Assembly: GCA_015060535.1 (NCBI GenBank)
Contig: SUYH01000006.1
Span: forward strand, 62,001 to 126,000
DNA: 64,000 nt
Source: Prevotella sp.
Lineage (GTDB): Bacteria; Bacteroidota; Bacteroidia; Bacteroidales; Bacteroidaceae
Reading direction: 5' to 3'
Shown: one piece after another, positions 45,671-53,437 of the stretch
How the letters are laid out: every line of letters starts with the position of its first letter
Numbering within the stretch: the first letter of the stretch is position 1
Translations under genes and position numbers: made by a program
Notes under the pieces: model-generated
Told to the model about the DNA's origin: nothing
What the model saw: only the letters and a program-made list of their open reading frames with translations
Database searches by the model: none

Positions 45671-45766
45671 ATGATAATCAAGATTAAAGTGGTAGAGCGC
45701 AAGCCCAAGTTTACGAAAGAAAAAAAAGAGTCCGACTTCACAGATGAAGTCGGACTCTTTTTATGA
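45671..45766 (+). CDS. Possible 31-residue protein (low support)
   Basis: A frame MIIKIKVVERKPKFTK... of 31 codons starts after a GGTAAAA repeat like those at real gene junctions. Its second half overlaps a perfect terminator, which argues against it. I list it because the repeat marks a gene boundary, but it may well be untranslated. Confidence 0.2.
   Translation: MIIKIKVVERKPKFTKEKKESDFTDEVGLFL
45728..45762. terminator. Bidirectional terminator between MscS and the small barrel gene
   Basis: GAGTCCGACTTC (45728-45739) pairs perfectly with GAAGTCGGACTC (45746-45757). A tracts on the left and T tracts on the right let it act on both strands. Confidence 0.9.
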
Positions 45767-45791
45767 TTATTACTAATTTCCTATCTTCTGA

Positions 45792-46349
45792 TTAGAAGTT
45801 GTAGTAAACACCGAAGCTCAGGTTGTTACCGCTGAGGTCAAAACCGAAAGAGTTGGTAGACTTGTCGTCACCCTTAACCTTCTCGTTCTCGTAACCCAGG
45901 AAACCTACGTGAGCTACGAAGCTCAGCTTATCGTTCAGGTTTACAGCAACACCGGGCTTGAAACCGATACCGAAGGTGTTGATCTTAGTACCTGCAAAGT
46001 TCTCATACTGATAACCTACAGTACCGTCAACGAACAGGTTTACGTGGTCGAACTTAGCGAAGGTGTAACGTGCATAGGGAGCAATAGCAAAGGTCTTCAC
46101 CTTCTCAGAAACGGTATTACCGTTTGTGTAATTCTTGATCTTAGTCTTAGACTCGCCATAACCGATGGTCATACCTACTGCCCAGTTCTCGTCGAGGTTG
46201 TAACCGATCTCAGGGATGATTTTGAAGTAAGTCTCAGAGTTGCCATCGTAAGAAGATGTACCGAGACCGATACCACCACCAATATAAACCTGAGCGTTCA
46301 TTGTAGCTGCTACTGCGACTGCAGCCAGAGTCATCATAATCTTTTTCAT
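45792..46349 (-). CDS. Small outer-membrane beta-barrel protein
   Basis: 185 residues. The signal peptide MKKIMMTLAAVAVAATMNAQ is followed by about eight amphipathic strands (VYIGGGIGLGTSSYDG, FAIAPYARYTFAKFDHVNLF) and the terminal aromatic ...LSFGVYYNF. An eight-stranded barrel like OmpX/OmpW is likely. It stands alone with a full promoter and a leader of about 70 bases. Confidence 0.85.
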   Translation of the reverse strand: MKKIMMTLAAVAVAATMNAQVYIGGGIGLGTSSYDGNSETYFKIIPEIGYNLDENWAVGMTIGYGESKTKIKNYTNGNTVSEKVKTFAIAPYARYTFAKFDHVNLFVDGTVGYQYENFAGTKINTFGIGFKPGVAVNLNDKLSFVAHVGFLGYENEKVKGDDKSTNSFGFDLSGNNLSFGVYYNF

Positions 46350-46424
46350 TTCTTTTTTTTCCTTTCTTAATTAAACATTGACCTTCGGCCTTGCGGCGTC
46401 CAGTCGTTATCCTTAAACGCGGTG

Positions 46425-46455
46425 CAAAGGTAAATTGAAAAATTGTGTGCGCAAA
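46425..46455 (-). promoter_or_regulatory. Promoter of the small barrel gene
   Basis: On the minus strand, TTTG (46455-46452), a 19-base spacer and TACCTTTG (46432-46425). Confidence 0.7.
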
Positions 46456-46524
46456 CACAAACGGATGAGAATTTATGTTTTTAGTTGTTAAATGTTGATA
46501 TAAATCAATTTTCTTGCTAAATCC

Positions 46525-46555
46525 TTGCACATGTAATATAATTTGTTTACCTTTG
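46525..46555 (+). promoter_or_regulatory. Promoter of kdsA-kdsD
   Basis: TTG (46525-46527), a 20-base spacer and TACCTTTG (46548-46555), 27 bases before the kdsA ATG. Confidence 0.7.
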
Positions 46556-46582
46556 CAAGGTAATACGCATAACGAACTCAGT

Positions 46583-47344
46583 ATGGAAGAAACTTTCATT
46601 GCAGGCCCATGTGTCATCGAATCGGCTGAACTGCTCGACATCGTAGCAGCCAAACTGGTGGAAATCAATAGGAACCAAGGGATTGACATCATATTCAAGG
46701 CGTCGTTCGACAAGGCTAACCGCACGTCGATCAAGTCGTTCAGAGGACCTGGCATCGACAAGGGACTGCAGATGCTGAGTGACGTAAAGGAGAAATACGG
46801 ACTGCGACTGCTGACGGACATCCACGAGGCATGGCAGGCACCGCTGGCAGGACAGGTGGTCGACGTGCTGCAGATTCCTGCCTTCCTGTGCCGACAGACC
46901 AATCTGCTGGTTGCGGCAGCCAAGACGGGACGGACGGTGAACATCAAGAAAGCCCAATTTCTGAGTGGTCAGGACATGCGCTATCCCGTAGAGAAGGCTC
47001 GCGATGCCGGTGCGAAAGAGGTTTGGCTGACGGAGCGTGGCAACATGATGGGTTACAACAACCTGGTGGTCGACTTCCGTAACATCCCCGACATGCTGGA
47101 GATTGTAGACAACGTCATCATGGACTGCACCCATAGCGTACAGCGCCCTGGTGGTGCCGACGGCAAGACGGGAGGTGACCGCAAATATGTGCCGATGATG
47201 GCGATGGCAGCAAAGGCCTTCGGTGCTACGGGCTGGTTCCTCGAGGTGCACCCCACCCCGGATGAGGGACTGAGCGACGCGGCGAATATGCTGGAGCTGG
47301 ATAAGCTGGAAGAGCTTATTAAAGAGGTGAGAGGTGAGAGATGA
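46583..47344 (+). CDS. kdsA: 2-dehydro-3-deoxyphosphooctonate aldolase (Kdo-8-P synthase)
   Basis: 253 residues from the ATG at 46583; longer frames begin before the promoter. The barrel carries FIAGPCVIES, FKASFDKANRTS, IPAFLCRQTNLL, FLSGQDMRYP and VEVHP-like FLEVHPTPDEG. It condenses phosphoenolpyruvate with arabinose 5-phosphate to Kdo 8-phosphate for the LPS inner core. The KANRTS and MDCTHSVQRPGG segments are diagnostic. It is followed by kdsD, which makes its substrate. Confidence 0.95.
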   Translation: MEETFIAGPCVIESAELLDIVAAKLVEINRNQGIDIIFKASFDKANRTSIKSFRGPGIDKGLQMLSDVKEKYGLRLLTDIHEAWQAPLAGQVVDVLQIPAFLCRQTNLLVAAAKTGRTVNIKKAQFLSGQDMRYPVEKARDAGAKEVWLTERGNMMGYNNLVVDFRNIPDMLEIVDNVIMDCTHSVQRPGGADGKTGGDRKYVPMMAMAAKAFGATGWFLEVHPTPDEGLSDAANMLELDKLEELIKEVRGER

Positions 47345-47357
47345 GAGCGGAGAGATG
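47325..47357 (+). repeat. GAGGTGAGA tandem repeat at the kdsA-kdsD junction
   Basis: GAGGTGAGAGGTGAGAGATG-type units with a 7-8 bp period span the kdsA stop and the kdsD start. Confidence 0.75.
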
Positions 47358-48302
47358 ACGACAAGAGAATACGCAATACGATGTATTAAGGACGAGGCAC
47401 AGGCCGTGCTCGACTTGATACCCAAGATGGACGAGAACTTCGACCGCGCTGTGGAGCTAATCATGCAGTGTCAGGGAAAGGTGATCGTGACTGGCGTTGG
47501 AAAGAGCGGCCACATCGGTGCTAAAATAGCGGCTACGCTGGCGTCGACGGGCACTCCGTCGTTCTTCGTCAACCCGCTGGACGTGTATCACGGCGATCTG
47601 GGCGTGATGTCGAAAGGCGACGTGGTGCTGGCCATCTCGAACTCAGGACAGACGGACGAGCTGCTCAGATTCATCCCCATGGTGCTACATATGGAGATTC
47701 CCATCATCGGCATGAGTGGCAATCCGCAGTCGCTATTGGCGAAATACTCGACGTGTCATCTGAACGTCAGCGTAGAGAAAGAGGCCTGTCCGCTGAACCT
47801 GGCACCGACCAGCAGCACAACGGCCACACTGGCCATGGGCGACGCGCTGGCTGTGGCGCTGATGGAGAAACGTAACTTCCAGCCACAGGACTTCGCACAG
47901 TTCCACCCAGGTGGCGAGCTGGGCAAGCGGTTGCTGACGACGGCTCAGGACGTGATGATCACTGAGCATCTGCCCATCCTCACGGCCGACATGCATCTGG
48001 GCGACGCCATCATACTGGTGAGCAAAGGCAAGCTGGGGCTGGGTGTCGCCATGAAGGACGAGAAGATAGAAGGTCTCATCACCGATGGTGACATCCGTCG
48101 CGCGATGGAGAAATGGCAGGCTGAGTTCTTCAACCGTACCGTGGCGGACATCATGACACGGACACCGAAGACGGTAAGCCCTGAGACGAAGATATCAGAG
48201 ATACAGAAGATAATGAACAAACACAAGATACACAACGTGCTGGTAGCTGACGAGAAGAACCACCTGATGGGAATCGTAGACCGCTATGCGTGTGTTTTAT
48301 AG
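47355..48302 (+). CDS. kdsD: Arabinose-5-phosphate isomerase
   Basis: 315 residues from the ATG at 47355. A GTG 21 bases upstream lies in the junction repeat. The SIS domain has TGVGKSGHIGAKIAATLAST, HGDLGVMSKGD and ISNSGQTDEL. The C-terminal CBS pair (about 200-315) is present. It converts ribulose 5-phosphate to arabinose 5-phosphate, the substrate of kdsA just upstream. Confidence 0.93.
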   Translation: MTTREYAIRCIKDEAQAVLDLIPKMDENFDRAVELIMQCQGKVIVTGVGKSGHIGAKIAATLASTGTPSFFVNPLDVYHGDLGVMSKGDVVLAISNSGQTDELLRFIPMVLHMEIPIIGMSGNPQSLLAKYSTCHLNVSVEKEACPLNLAPTSSTTATLAMGDALAVALMEKRNFQPQDFAQFHPGGELGKRLLTTAQDVMITEHLPILTADMHLGDAIILVSKGKLGLGVAMKDEKIEGLITDGDIRRAMEKWQAEFFNRTVADIMTRTPKTVSPETKISEIQKIMNKHKIHNVLVADEKNHLMGIVDRYACVL

Positions 48303-48310
48303 GGATTTAT

Positions 48311-48330
48311 GGAGTTAAGGAGTTAAGATG
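48311..48330 (+). repeat. GGAGTTAA repeat before the HTCS-like gene
   Basis: GGAGTTAAGGAGTTAAGATG, two 8-9 bp units, lies directly before the start at 48332. Confidence 0.6.
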
Positions 48331-48331
48331 T

Positions 48332-51300
48332 ATGAATAGACTAAAAAAGATATTAGTAGTACTGATGCTGGCGTTGCCATTGGCAGCTGCTGGTGTTTAC
48401 CTGTTTAAAACGCTGGACGCCCGCAACGGACTCACCATCAGCCAGATCAACTGCGTGATGAAAGACTCGCGAGGATACGTGTGGTTAGGAACGCCTGCCG
48501 GACTATACCGGTTCGACGGCTATACGTTCCATAATTTCCAGTGTAACTCACAGGACGGCTCATCGCTGCCCGACAGCTACATCATCAGTATCCAGGAGAC
48601 GCTAGAGGGTACGCTGCTGGTCGAGACGCCTGCCGGATTCTGTATCTATCACCCGCAGACGGAGAACTTCGAGCGCGACATGAAGCAAGCCTTCGCACGA
48701 ATGGGCATCGAGGGAAGACCGAACGTGGTGTATATCGACAGCCACAAGAACGTGTGGGCGTCGATTCCCAACAAGGGTGTCATCGCCTATAACATGCAAC
48801 AGCAGACCAGCTATGAGTTCAGCTACACCAACGATGCCCACGGTATTCCACAGGGCACGATATGCTCCATTGGCGAGTGTCGCGACGGTGCCGTGCTGGT
48901 CTATAGCGACGGAAAGATTGTCTGCTGCGACATCATGCACCAGCAGCATACCGTATGGCAGTCGGACCACTTGTCACATCAGGGACTGCGCAACACCAAC
49001 ACGCTGAAGGTCTTTGCCGACCAGATGGACAACATTTGGCTCTACGGACAGGGAACGCTGATGCTTTACAACAAGAACACGAACGTATGGGACACCACCA
49101 TCGGCAACCAGCTGGGACTGACGGGCGTCAGCGTGGACCATATCGTAAACGGAATGGCTGGCGACCGCAACGGCAACATCTGGATAGGAACGGACAGAGC
49201 AGGCTTGATACGTACCAACGTCAACAACCACGAGATGGAGTCGATACAGCCCTACAGTGCCAACAGCAACCAGCGGATGCAGGACGTCATCGGCATACAG
49301 AGCGTCTACATCGACGATACCGACCTGCTATGGGTGGGTACGGAGAAATCGGGTCTGGCCTATTACGGCAGCAATATCTATAAGTTCCAGACAGAGCTGA
49401 ACGGCGACATCACCGCACTGGCTCAAGACAAGGACGGCAAGATATGGTATGGTACGGGCGACAAGGGCGTTATCGGCTACGAAGGTCAGCTGGCCAGCCA
49501 TAAGGTATCATCCATGACGACCACGCCTGACGGTAGTCTGTGGGTAGGCTCGAAGCAGAACGGACTGACGCGCATCAAGGGTGGCAACAGCACTTTCTAC
49601 TCGGTAGCCCGCGACAGCATGAAGACGCTGATTGACGACCACGTCAACGCGCTCTGTGCCGACCAGTCGGGCAACCTCTGGATAGCCACCAATGGTGGTC
49701 TGCAGGTGTATAATCCCAAGATGAACACCTTCTCGTCATACACCCGCGAGAACGGCATGCTGAACACCAACAACATCACATCGCTGTTCTACGGAAAGAA
49801 CAACATGCTGATGATTGGTACAGCGGAAGGGCTGGTCATCCTCAACCTCTCGAACCGCGAGAAGACCGTGCTGACGGGTAATACAACGAACCTGGAGGCC
49901 TTCACCAACAACTACATCACACAGGTGTATGAGGACTCACGCGGCCTGATATGGATTGGAACGCGCGAGGGTATCAACATCCTGAATCTCGATAACGACG
50001 AGCTGAGCTACATTACTGAGAAAGACGGGCTCTGCAACAACTCCATCTGCGGTATAGCCGAAGACAAGAACCACAGCATCTGGGTGACCACCAGCAATGG
50101 CATCAGCCGCGTCGTGGTGCAGCGTAACCACGAGGACGGCACCTTCAACTACGGTCTGTACAACTACGACATCAGCGACGGTCTGCAAAGCAACGAGTTC
50201 AATATGGGTGCCATACTGACCAAGCAGGATGGCGACGTGCTGTTCGGTGGTCTGTACGGTATCAACTGGGTGCGCCGCAACAGCAAGGATGAGCAGGAGT
50301 CGCTGCCTCGCGTCATGCTGACACAGCTCTTCGTGGGTGAAAAGGAGATCCTGACGGGTGTGGAGTATGACGGCAACATCATTCTGCCACAGGCACTCAA
50401 CGAGAGCAACAAGATAGAGCTGAACAACAGCCAGAACAGCTTCTCCATCAAGTTTGCCGCAGGTAACTATAACCAAGGCGAGCGTCTGCAGTTCATGTAC
50501 TGGATGGAAGGCCTGGACAACGACTGGCGTAACGGTGATGCCCTGCTACACGGGGTGAAGTTCAACAAGCTGAGCAGTGGTGAATACACGCTACACGTGA
50601 AGGCAGTCAGTGCCGACGGTGCTGTCAGCAATCAGGAGCGCACATTGGAGATCACCATCGACCGTCCCTGGTGGTTGTCATGGTGGATGCTCAGCGTCTA
50701 CGTCATCATCGCCATCCTCATCCTGCTCATCTGGCGCTATGGCGTACAGAAGTTCAGGTCGGTATGGAAGAGCAAGAAGACCGTCATCGAGGAACTGAAG
50801 CGCCAGCGTGAGGAGATCAAGCTGACCAGCGACGACTTACGCCAGCCCATGGCCCGCATGACAACCATCATCGGCAATATGGCTGAGAGAGAACAGTCGT
50901 TGGAGGGCCGCGAGCAGCTGAACTCGCTCCACTTCCAGATGTTGCAGGTCATCACGCGTATCTCTGAGATGCAGAGCACGCTGGAGAATCCTGAGAAGAA
51001 GGCTGAATCGACTGCTAAGGACAAGCTGGAGCTGAACGATCGCGGCGAGGTAGCTCTGACGGCTGCCAGCACTCGTGAACTGGCCATCGATGTGCGCTCG
51101 CTGAAGGTCGACGAACAGTCGAAGAAGTTCAGTGTCATCCTTATCGATACCAACCACGAGTTCCTGAACTTCATGGAACTCCACCTGCGCGATGTCTATA
51201 ATTTCCACACTTACGACAATGTGAAGGACGCGCTGCCCGATATCGAGACGCTGAATGCCGATATCGTCATCTGTAAGCAGGATATGGGCACCATAACAGG

Positions 51301-52081
51301 TAGCGAGCTGTGTAACCAGTTCAAGACGGACGCCCGCCGTAGCCGCACCAAATTCGTACTGCTGACAGACAGCGTGCTGACCGAACAAGATATGGCCGAC
51401 CAGAACATCACGCTGGCTGCCGACGACTATCTGGCCAAGCCCTTCAATATGCAGGAGGCCGTCATGCGCTTCAACAAACTGCTGGGTCTGGCTCCTATCG
51501 AGTTCAACCAGGACGTCATCGAAGGTAAGGAGACGCGTATGCTGGAAGGTCAGAACGCCAGCATGACGACAGCGACAATGGTCTATGATGATATGGGTAG
51601 TGCCAACATCAGTCCTGACACGACGGCACAGGAGCAGTCGGCCACTGAGCAGGAGCCCGCGGAAAAGACGCCATCGACAATGGGTGGTGGAGCGATACTG
51701 GCCAAGTACTACGAGGGCAACACCATCGGCGACTACTCGATGAGCAACTTCATGGACCAGCAGCTGATGCGTAATGTCGAGCAGTTCGTGCTGCAGAACA
51801 TGAGTCGCGGACAGATTAGCCTCGACGAGATGGCATCGGCCATGGGTATGGGACGCGTACCGTTCTTCCATAAGATACGCAGCATCACCACCAAGACACC
51901 TGCCGAAATCGTTCGCGAGTTGCGCCTGAAGCATGCCTGCACACTGCTGGTGACCACCAATATCAACATGAGTGAGCTGGCCATCAACGTAGGATTCATG
52001 ACGGCCGAGAATTTCACCAATGTGTTCCGCGAGAAATTTGGTATGACACCACTTGAGTACAGACTGAAGAATAAGAAGTAA
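48332..52081 (+). CDS. HTCS-like regulator lacking kinase and phospho-acceptor residues
   Basis: 1249 residues. After an N-terminal membrane segment comes a two-component-regulator propeller (about 30-690) with at least nine blade motifs such as DSRGYVWLGTPAGLYRFDG, DRNGNIWIGTD and DSRGLIWIGTREG. A Y_Y_Y domain (about 700-775) and a membrane span (about 785-805) follow. The helical DHp region reads SDDLRQP at 833-839, where histidine kinases have S-H-E-L-R-T-P, so Asp834 replaces the phosphorylated His. No HATPase domain is present. A receiver-like domain (about 930-1050) has Lys982 in ADIVICKQDMG where the phospho-acceptor Asp should be. An AraC HTH ends it (about 1150-1249). It probably signals by conformation, not phosphorelay. 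Confidence 0.88.
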   Translation: MNRLKKILVVLMLALPLAAAGVYLFKTLDARNGLTISQINCVMKDSRGYVWLGTPAGLYRFDGYTFHNFQCNSQDGSSLPDSYIISIQETLEGTLLVETPAGFCIYHPQTENFERDMKQAFARMGIEGRPNVVYIDSHKNVWASIPNKGVIAYNMQQQTSYEFSYTNDAHGIPQGTICSIGECRDGAVLVYSDGKIVCCDIMHQQHTVWQSDHLSHQGLRNTNTLKVFADQMDNIWLYGQGTLMLYNKNTNVWDTTIGNQLGLTGVSVDHIVNGMAGDRNGNIWIGTDRAGLIRTNVNNHEMESIQPYSANSNQRMQDVIGIQSVYIDDTDLLWVGTEKSGLAYYGSNIYKFQTELNGDITALAQDKDGKIWYGTGDKGVIGYEGQLASHKVSSMTTTPDGSLWVGSKQNGLTRIKGGNSTFYSVARDSMKTLIDDHVNALCADQSGNLWIATNGGLQVYNPKMNTFSSYTRENGMLNTNNITSLFYGKNNMLMIGTAEGLVILNLSNREKTVLTGNTTNLEAFTNNYITQVYEDSRGLIWIGTREGINILNLDNDELSYITEKDGLCNNSICGIAEDKNHSIWVTTSNGISRVVVQRNHEDGTFNYGLYNYDISDGLQSNEFNMGAILTKQDGDVLFGGLYGINWVRRNSKDEQESLPRVMLTQLFVGEKEILTGVEYDGNIILPQALNESNKIELNNSQNSFSIKFAAGNYNQGERLQFMYWMEGLDNDWRNGDALLHGVKFNKLSSGEYTLHVKAVSADGAVSNQERTLEITIDRPWWLSWWMLSVYVIIAILILLIWRYGVQKFRSVWKSKKTVIEELKRQREEIKLTSDDLRQPMARMTTIIGNMAEREQSLEGREQLNSLHFQMLQVITRISEMQSTLENPEKKAESTAKDKLELNDRGEVALTAASTRELAIDVRSLKVDEQSKKFSVILIDTNHEFLNFMELHLRDVYNFHTYDNVKDALPDIETLNADIVICKQDMGTITGSELCNQFKTDARRSRTKFVLLTDSVLTEQDMADQNITLAADDYLAKPFNMQEAVMRFNKLLGLAPIEFNQDVIEGKETRMLEGQNASMTTATMVYDDMGSANISPDTTAQEQSATEQEPAEKTPSTMGGGAILAKYYEGNTIGDYSMSNFMDQQLMRNVEQFVLQNMSRGQISLDEMASAMGMGRVPFFHKIRSITTKTPAEIVRELRLKHACTLLVTTNINMSELAINVGFMTAENFTNVFREKFGMTPLEYRLKNKK

Positions 52082-52083
52082 CT

Positions 52084-52119
52084 TAAATTAGTAATTAGGA
52101 ATTAGGAATTAGTAATTAT
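52084..52119 (+). repeat. GTAATTAGGAATTAG repeat at the HTCS/cls junction
   Basis: ATTAGTAATTAGGAATTAG units with a period of 8-9 bases fill the gap between the HTCS stop and the next start. Confidence 0.75.
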
Positions 52120-53437
52120 GATTTGTTGTGTAGGCAGAATATGCCGATGGCTATCACATGGTATTGACTTTCGGTTAATTATTGTAATCATCATTACTCA
52201 TTCCTCATTCCTCATTACTCATTATGCAAAAGCACAGACTAGAGACTCGCTGATTGTCCAGACCCTGCGCCAAAACGGCATCCGCTTTTCGCACGACAAC
52301 AGTGTGACGCTATTGCTGTCTGGTCAGGAGAAGTTCGATGATATGTTCCGTGCCATCCGACAGGCCAAGAGCAGCATACACCTGGAATATTTCAACTTCC
52401 GCAACGACTCCATCGCCTCGCTACTATTTGACATCCTGCGCGAGAAGCGACGTGAGGGCGTGGAGGTGCGAGCCATGTTCGATGGCTTCGGCAACGACTC
52501 TAACAACCAGCCGCTGAAGAAGCACCACCTGAAGGCGCTACGTGCTGACAGCATTGACATCGTGGAGTACTCGCCTATCCGTTTCCCCTGGGTGAACCAT
52601 ATCTATGGCCGCGACCATCGCAAGATTGTGGTCATCGACGGACAGATAGCCTATACGGGTGGTATGAATGTGGCCGACTATTATATAAAAGGTACGGAAC
52701 AGGTGGGCGAATGGCGCGATATGCACTGCCGCATTGAGGGCGATGCCGTCAACGAGTTACAGGCCATTTTTATGCGCATCTGGAATCGCACGACAGGAGA
52801 GCAGGTCAGTGGGGCCAAGTATTATCGGGGAGGTACGCTGACCAAGTTCCACGGACTAAAACCTGACACCACCTATACGCGGGGCCGCAAGATGGTGGGC
52901 ATCATCAACCGCGAACCTCGTGTCACCCCCAAGATCATGCGGACATTCTACGTGAACGCCATCAATCAGGCACGCGACTCCATCCATATCATCAACCCCT
53001 ACTTCACCCTAATACCCACCGTGACGCGAGCCTTGACACGGGCCATCCGACGTGGTGTGAAGGTGGAAATCATGCTGTCGTCGAAGAGTGACATCCCTCT
53101 GACACCAGACTGCGCGCTCTATCAGGCGCATAAGCTGATGAAGCGTGGCGCACGGGTATGGCTCTACAAACCAGGATTCCACCATTCGAAGATCATGATG
53201 GTCGACGGACAGTACTGCACGGTGGGCAGCACCAATCTTGATGCGCGTAGTCTGAAATGTGATTTCGAAGAGAATGCGGTGATCGTCGACAAAGCGACTA
53301 CGCGCGAACTGGATGATATGTTCTGGCGCGACAAGCAGAAGAGCTTTGAGCTGAACGAACAGACGTGGGACGAGTTTCGCACAGGGTGGCAGAAATTCCG
53401 CGGGTGGTTCGCACACCTGTTGCAGCCGTTCCTCTAA
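52118..53437 (+). CDS. Cardiolipin synthase-like phospholipase D protein with signal peptide
   Basis: 439 residues. Two HKD motifs are present: DHRKIVVIDGQIAYTGG (about 165-183) and HHSKIMMVDGQYCTVGSTN (about 345-365). Both are needed for the phosphatidyl-transfer active site. Typical Cls has two N-terminal membrane spans; here there is only FRLIIVIIITHSSFLITHYA, then KAQ, which looks like a signal peptide. The Ser-Phe-Leu-Ile-Thr-His part is encoded by a tandem repeat. The protein would act outside the cytoplasm, either making cardiolipin or acting as a phospholipase. The end overlaps the convergent TPR gene by 4 bases. Confidence 0.8.
   Translation: MICCVGRICRWLSHGIDFRLIIVIIITHSSFLITHYAKAQTRDSLIVQTLRQNGIRFSHDNSVTLLLSGQEKFDDMFRAIRQAKSSIHLEYFNFRNDSIASLLFDILREKRREGVEVRAMFDGFGNDSNNQPLKKHHLKALRADSIDIVEYSPIRFPWVNHIYGRDHRKIVVIDGQIAYTGGMNVADYYIKGTEQVGEWRDMHCRIEGDAVNELQAIFMRIWNRTTGEQVSGAKYYRGGTLTKFHGLKPDTTYTRGRKMVGIINREPRVTPKIMRTFYVNAINQARDSIHIINPYFTLIPTVTRALTRAIRRGVKVEIMLSSKSDIPLTPDCALYQAHKLMKRGARVWLYKPGFHHSKIMMVDGQYCTVGSTNLDARSLKCDFEENAVIVDKATTRELDDMFWRDKQKSFELNEQTWDEFRTGWQKFRGWFAHLLQPFL
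52191..52225 (+). repeat. Tandem CATTCCTCATTA repeat within the cls signal peptide
   Basis: TCATTACTCATTCCTCATTC-type units with a period of 7-8 bases encode THSSFLITH. The same coding pattern, in another register, occurs at 60631-60670. Confidence 0.75.

Noticed and set aside
47334..47354. GTG start for kdsD within the junction repeat
   Set aside because: It would begin inside kdsA and the repeat; the ATG at 47355 matches the usual N-terminus.
50837..51934. 365-codon minus-strand frame opposite the HTCS-like gene
   Set aside because: The sense frame carries clear receiver and AraC domains; the antisense frame is His/Leu/Arg-rich noise.
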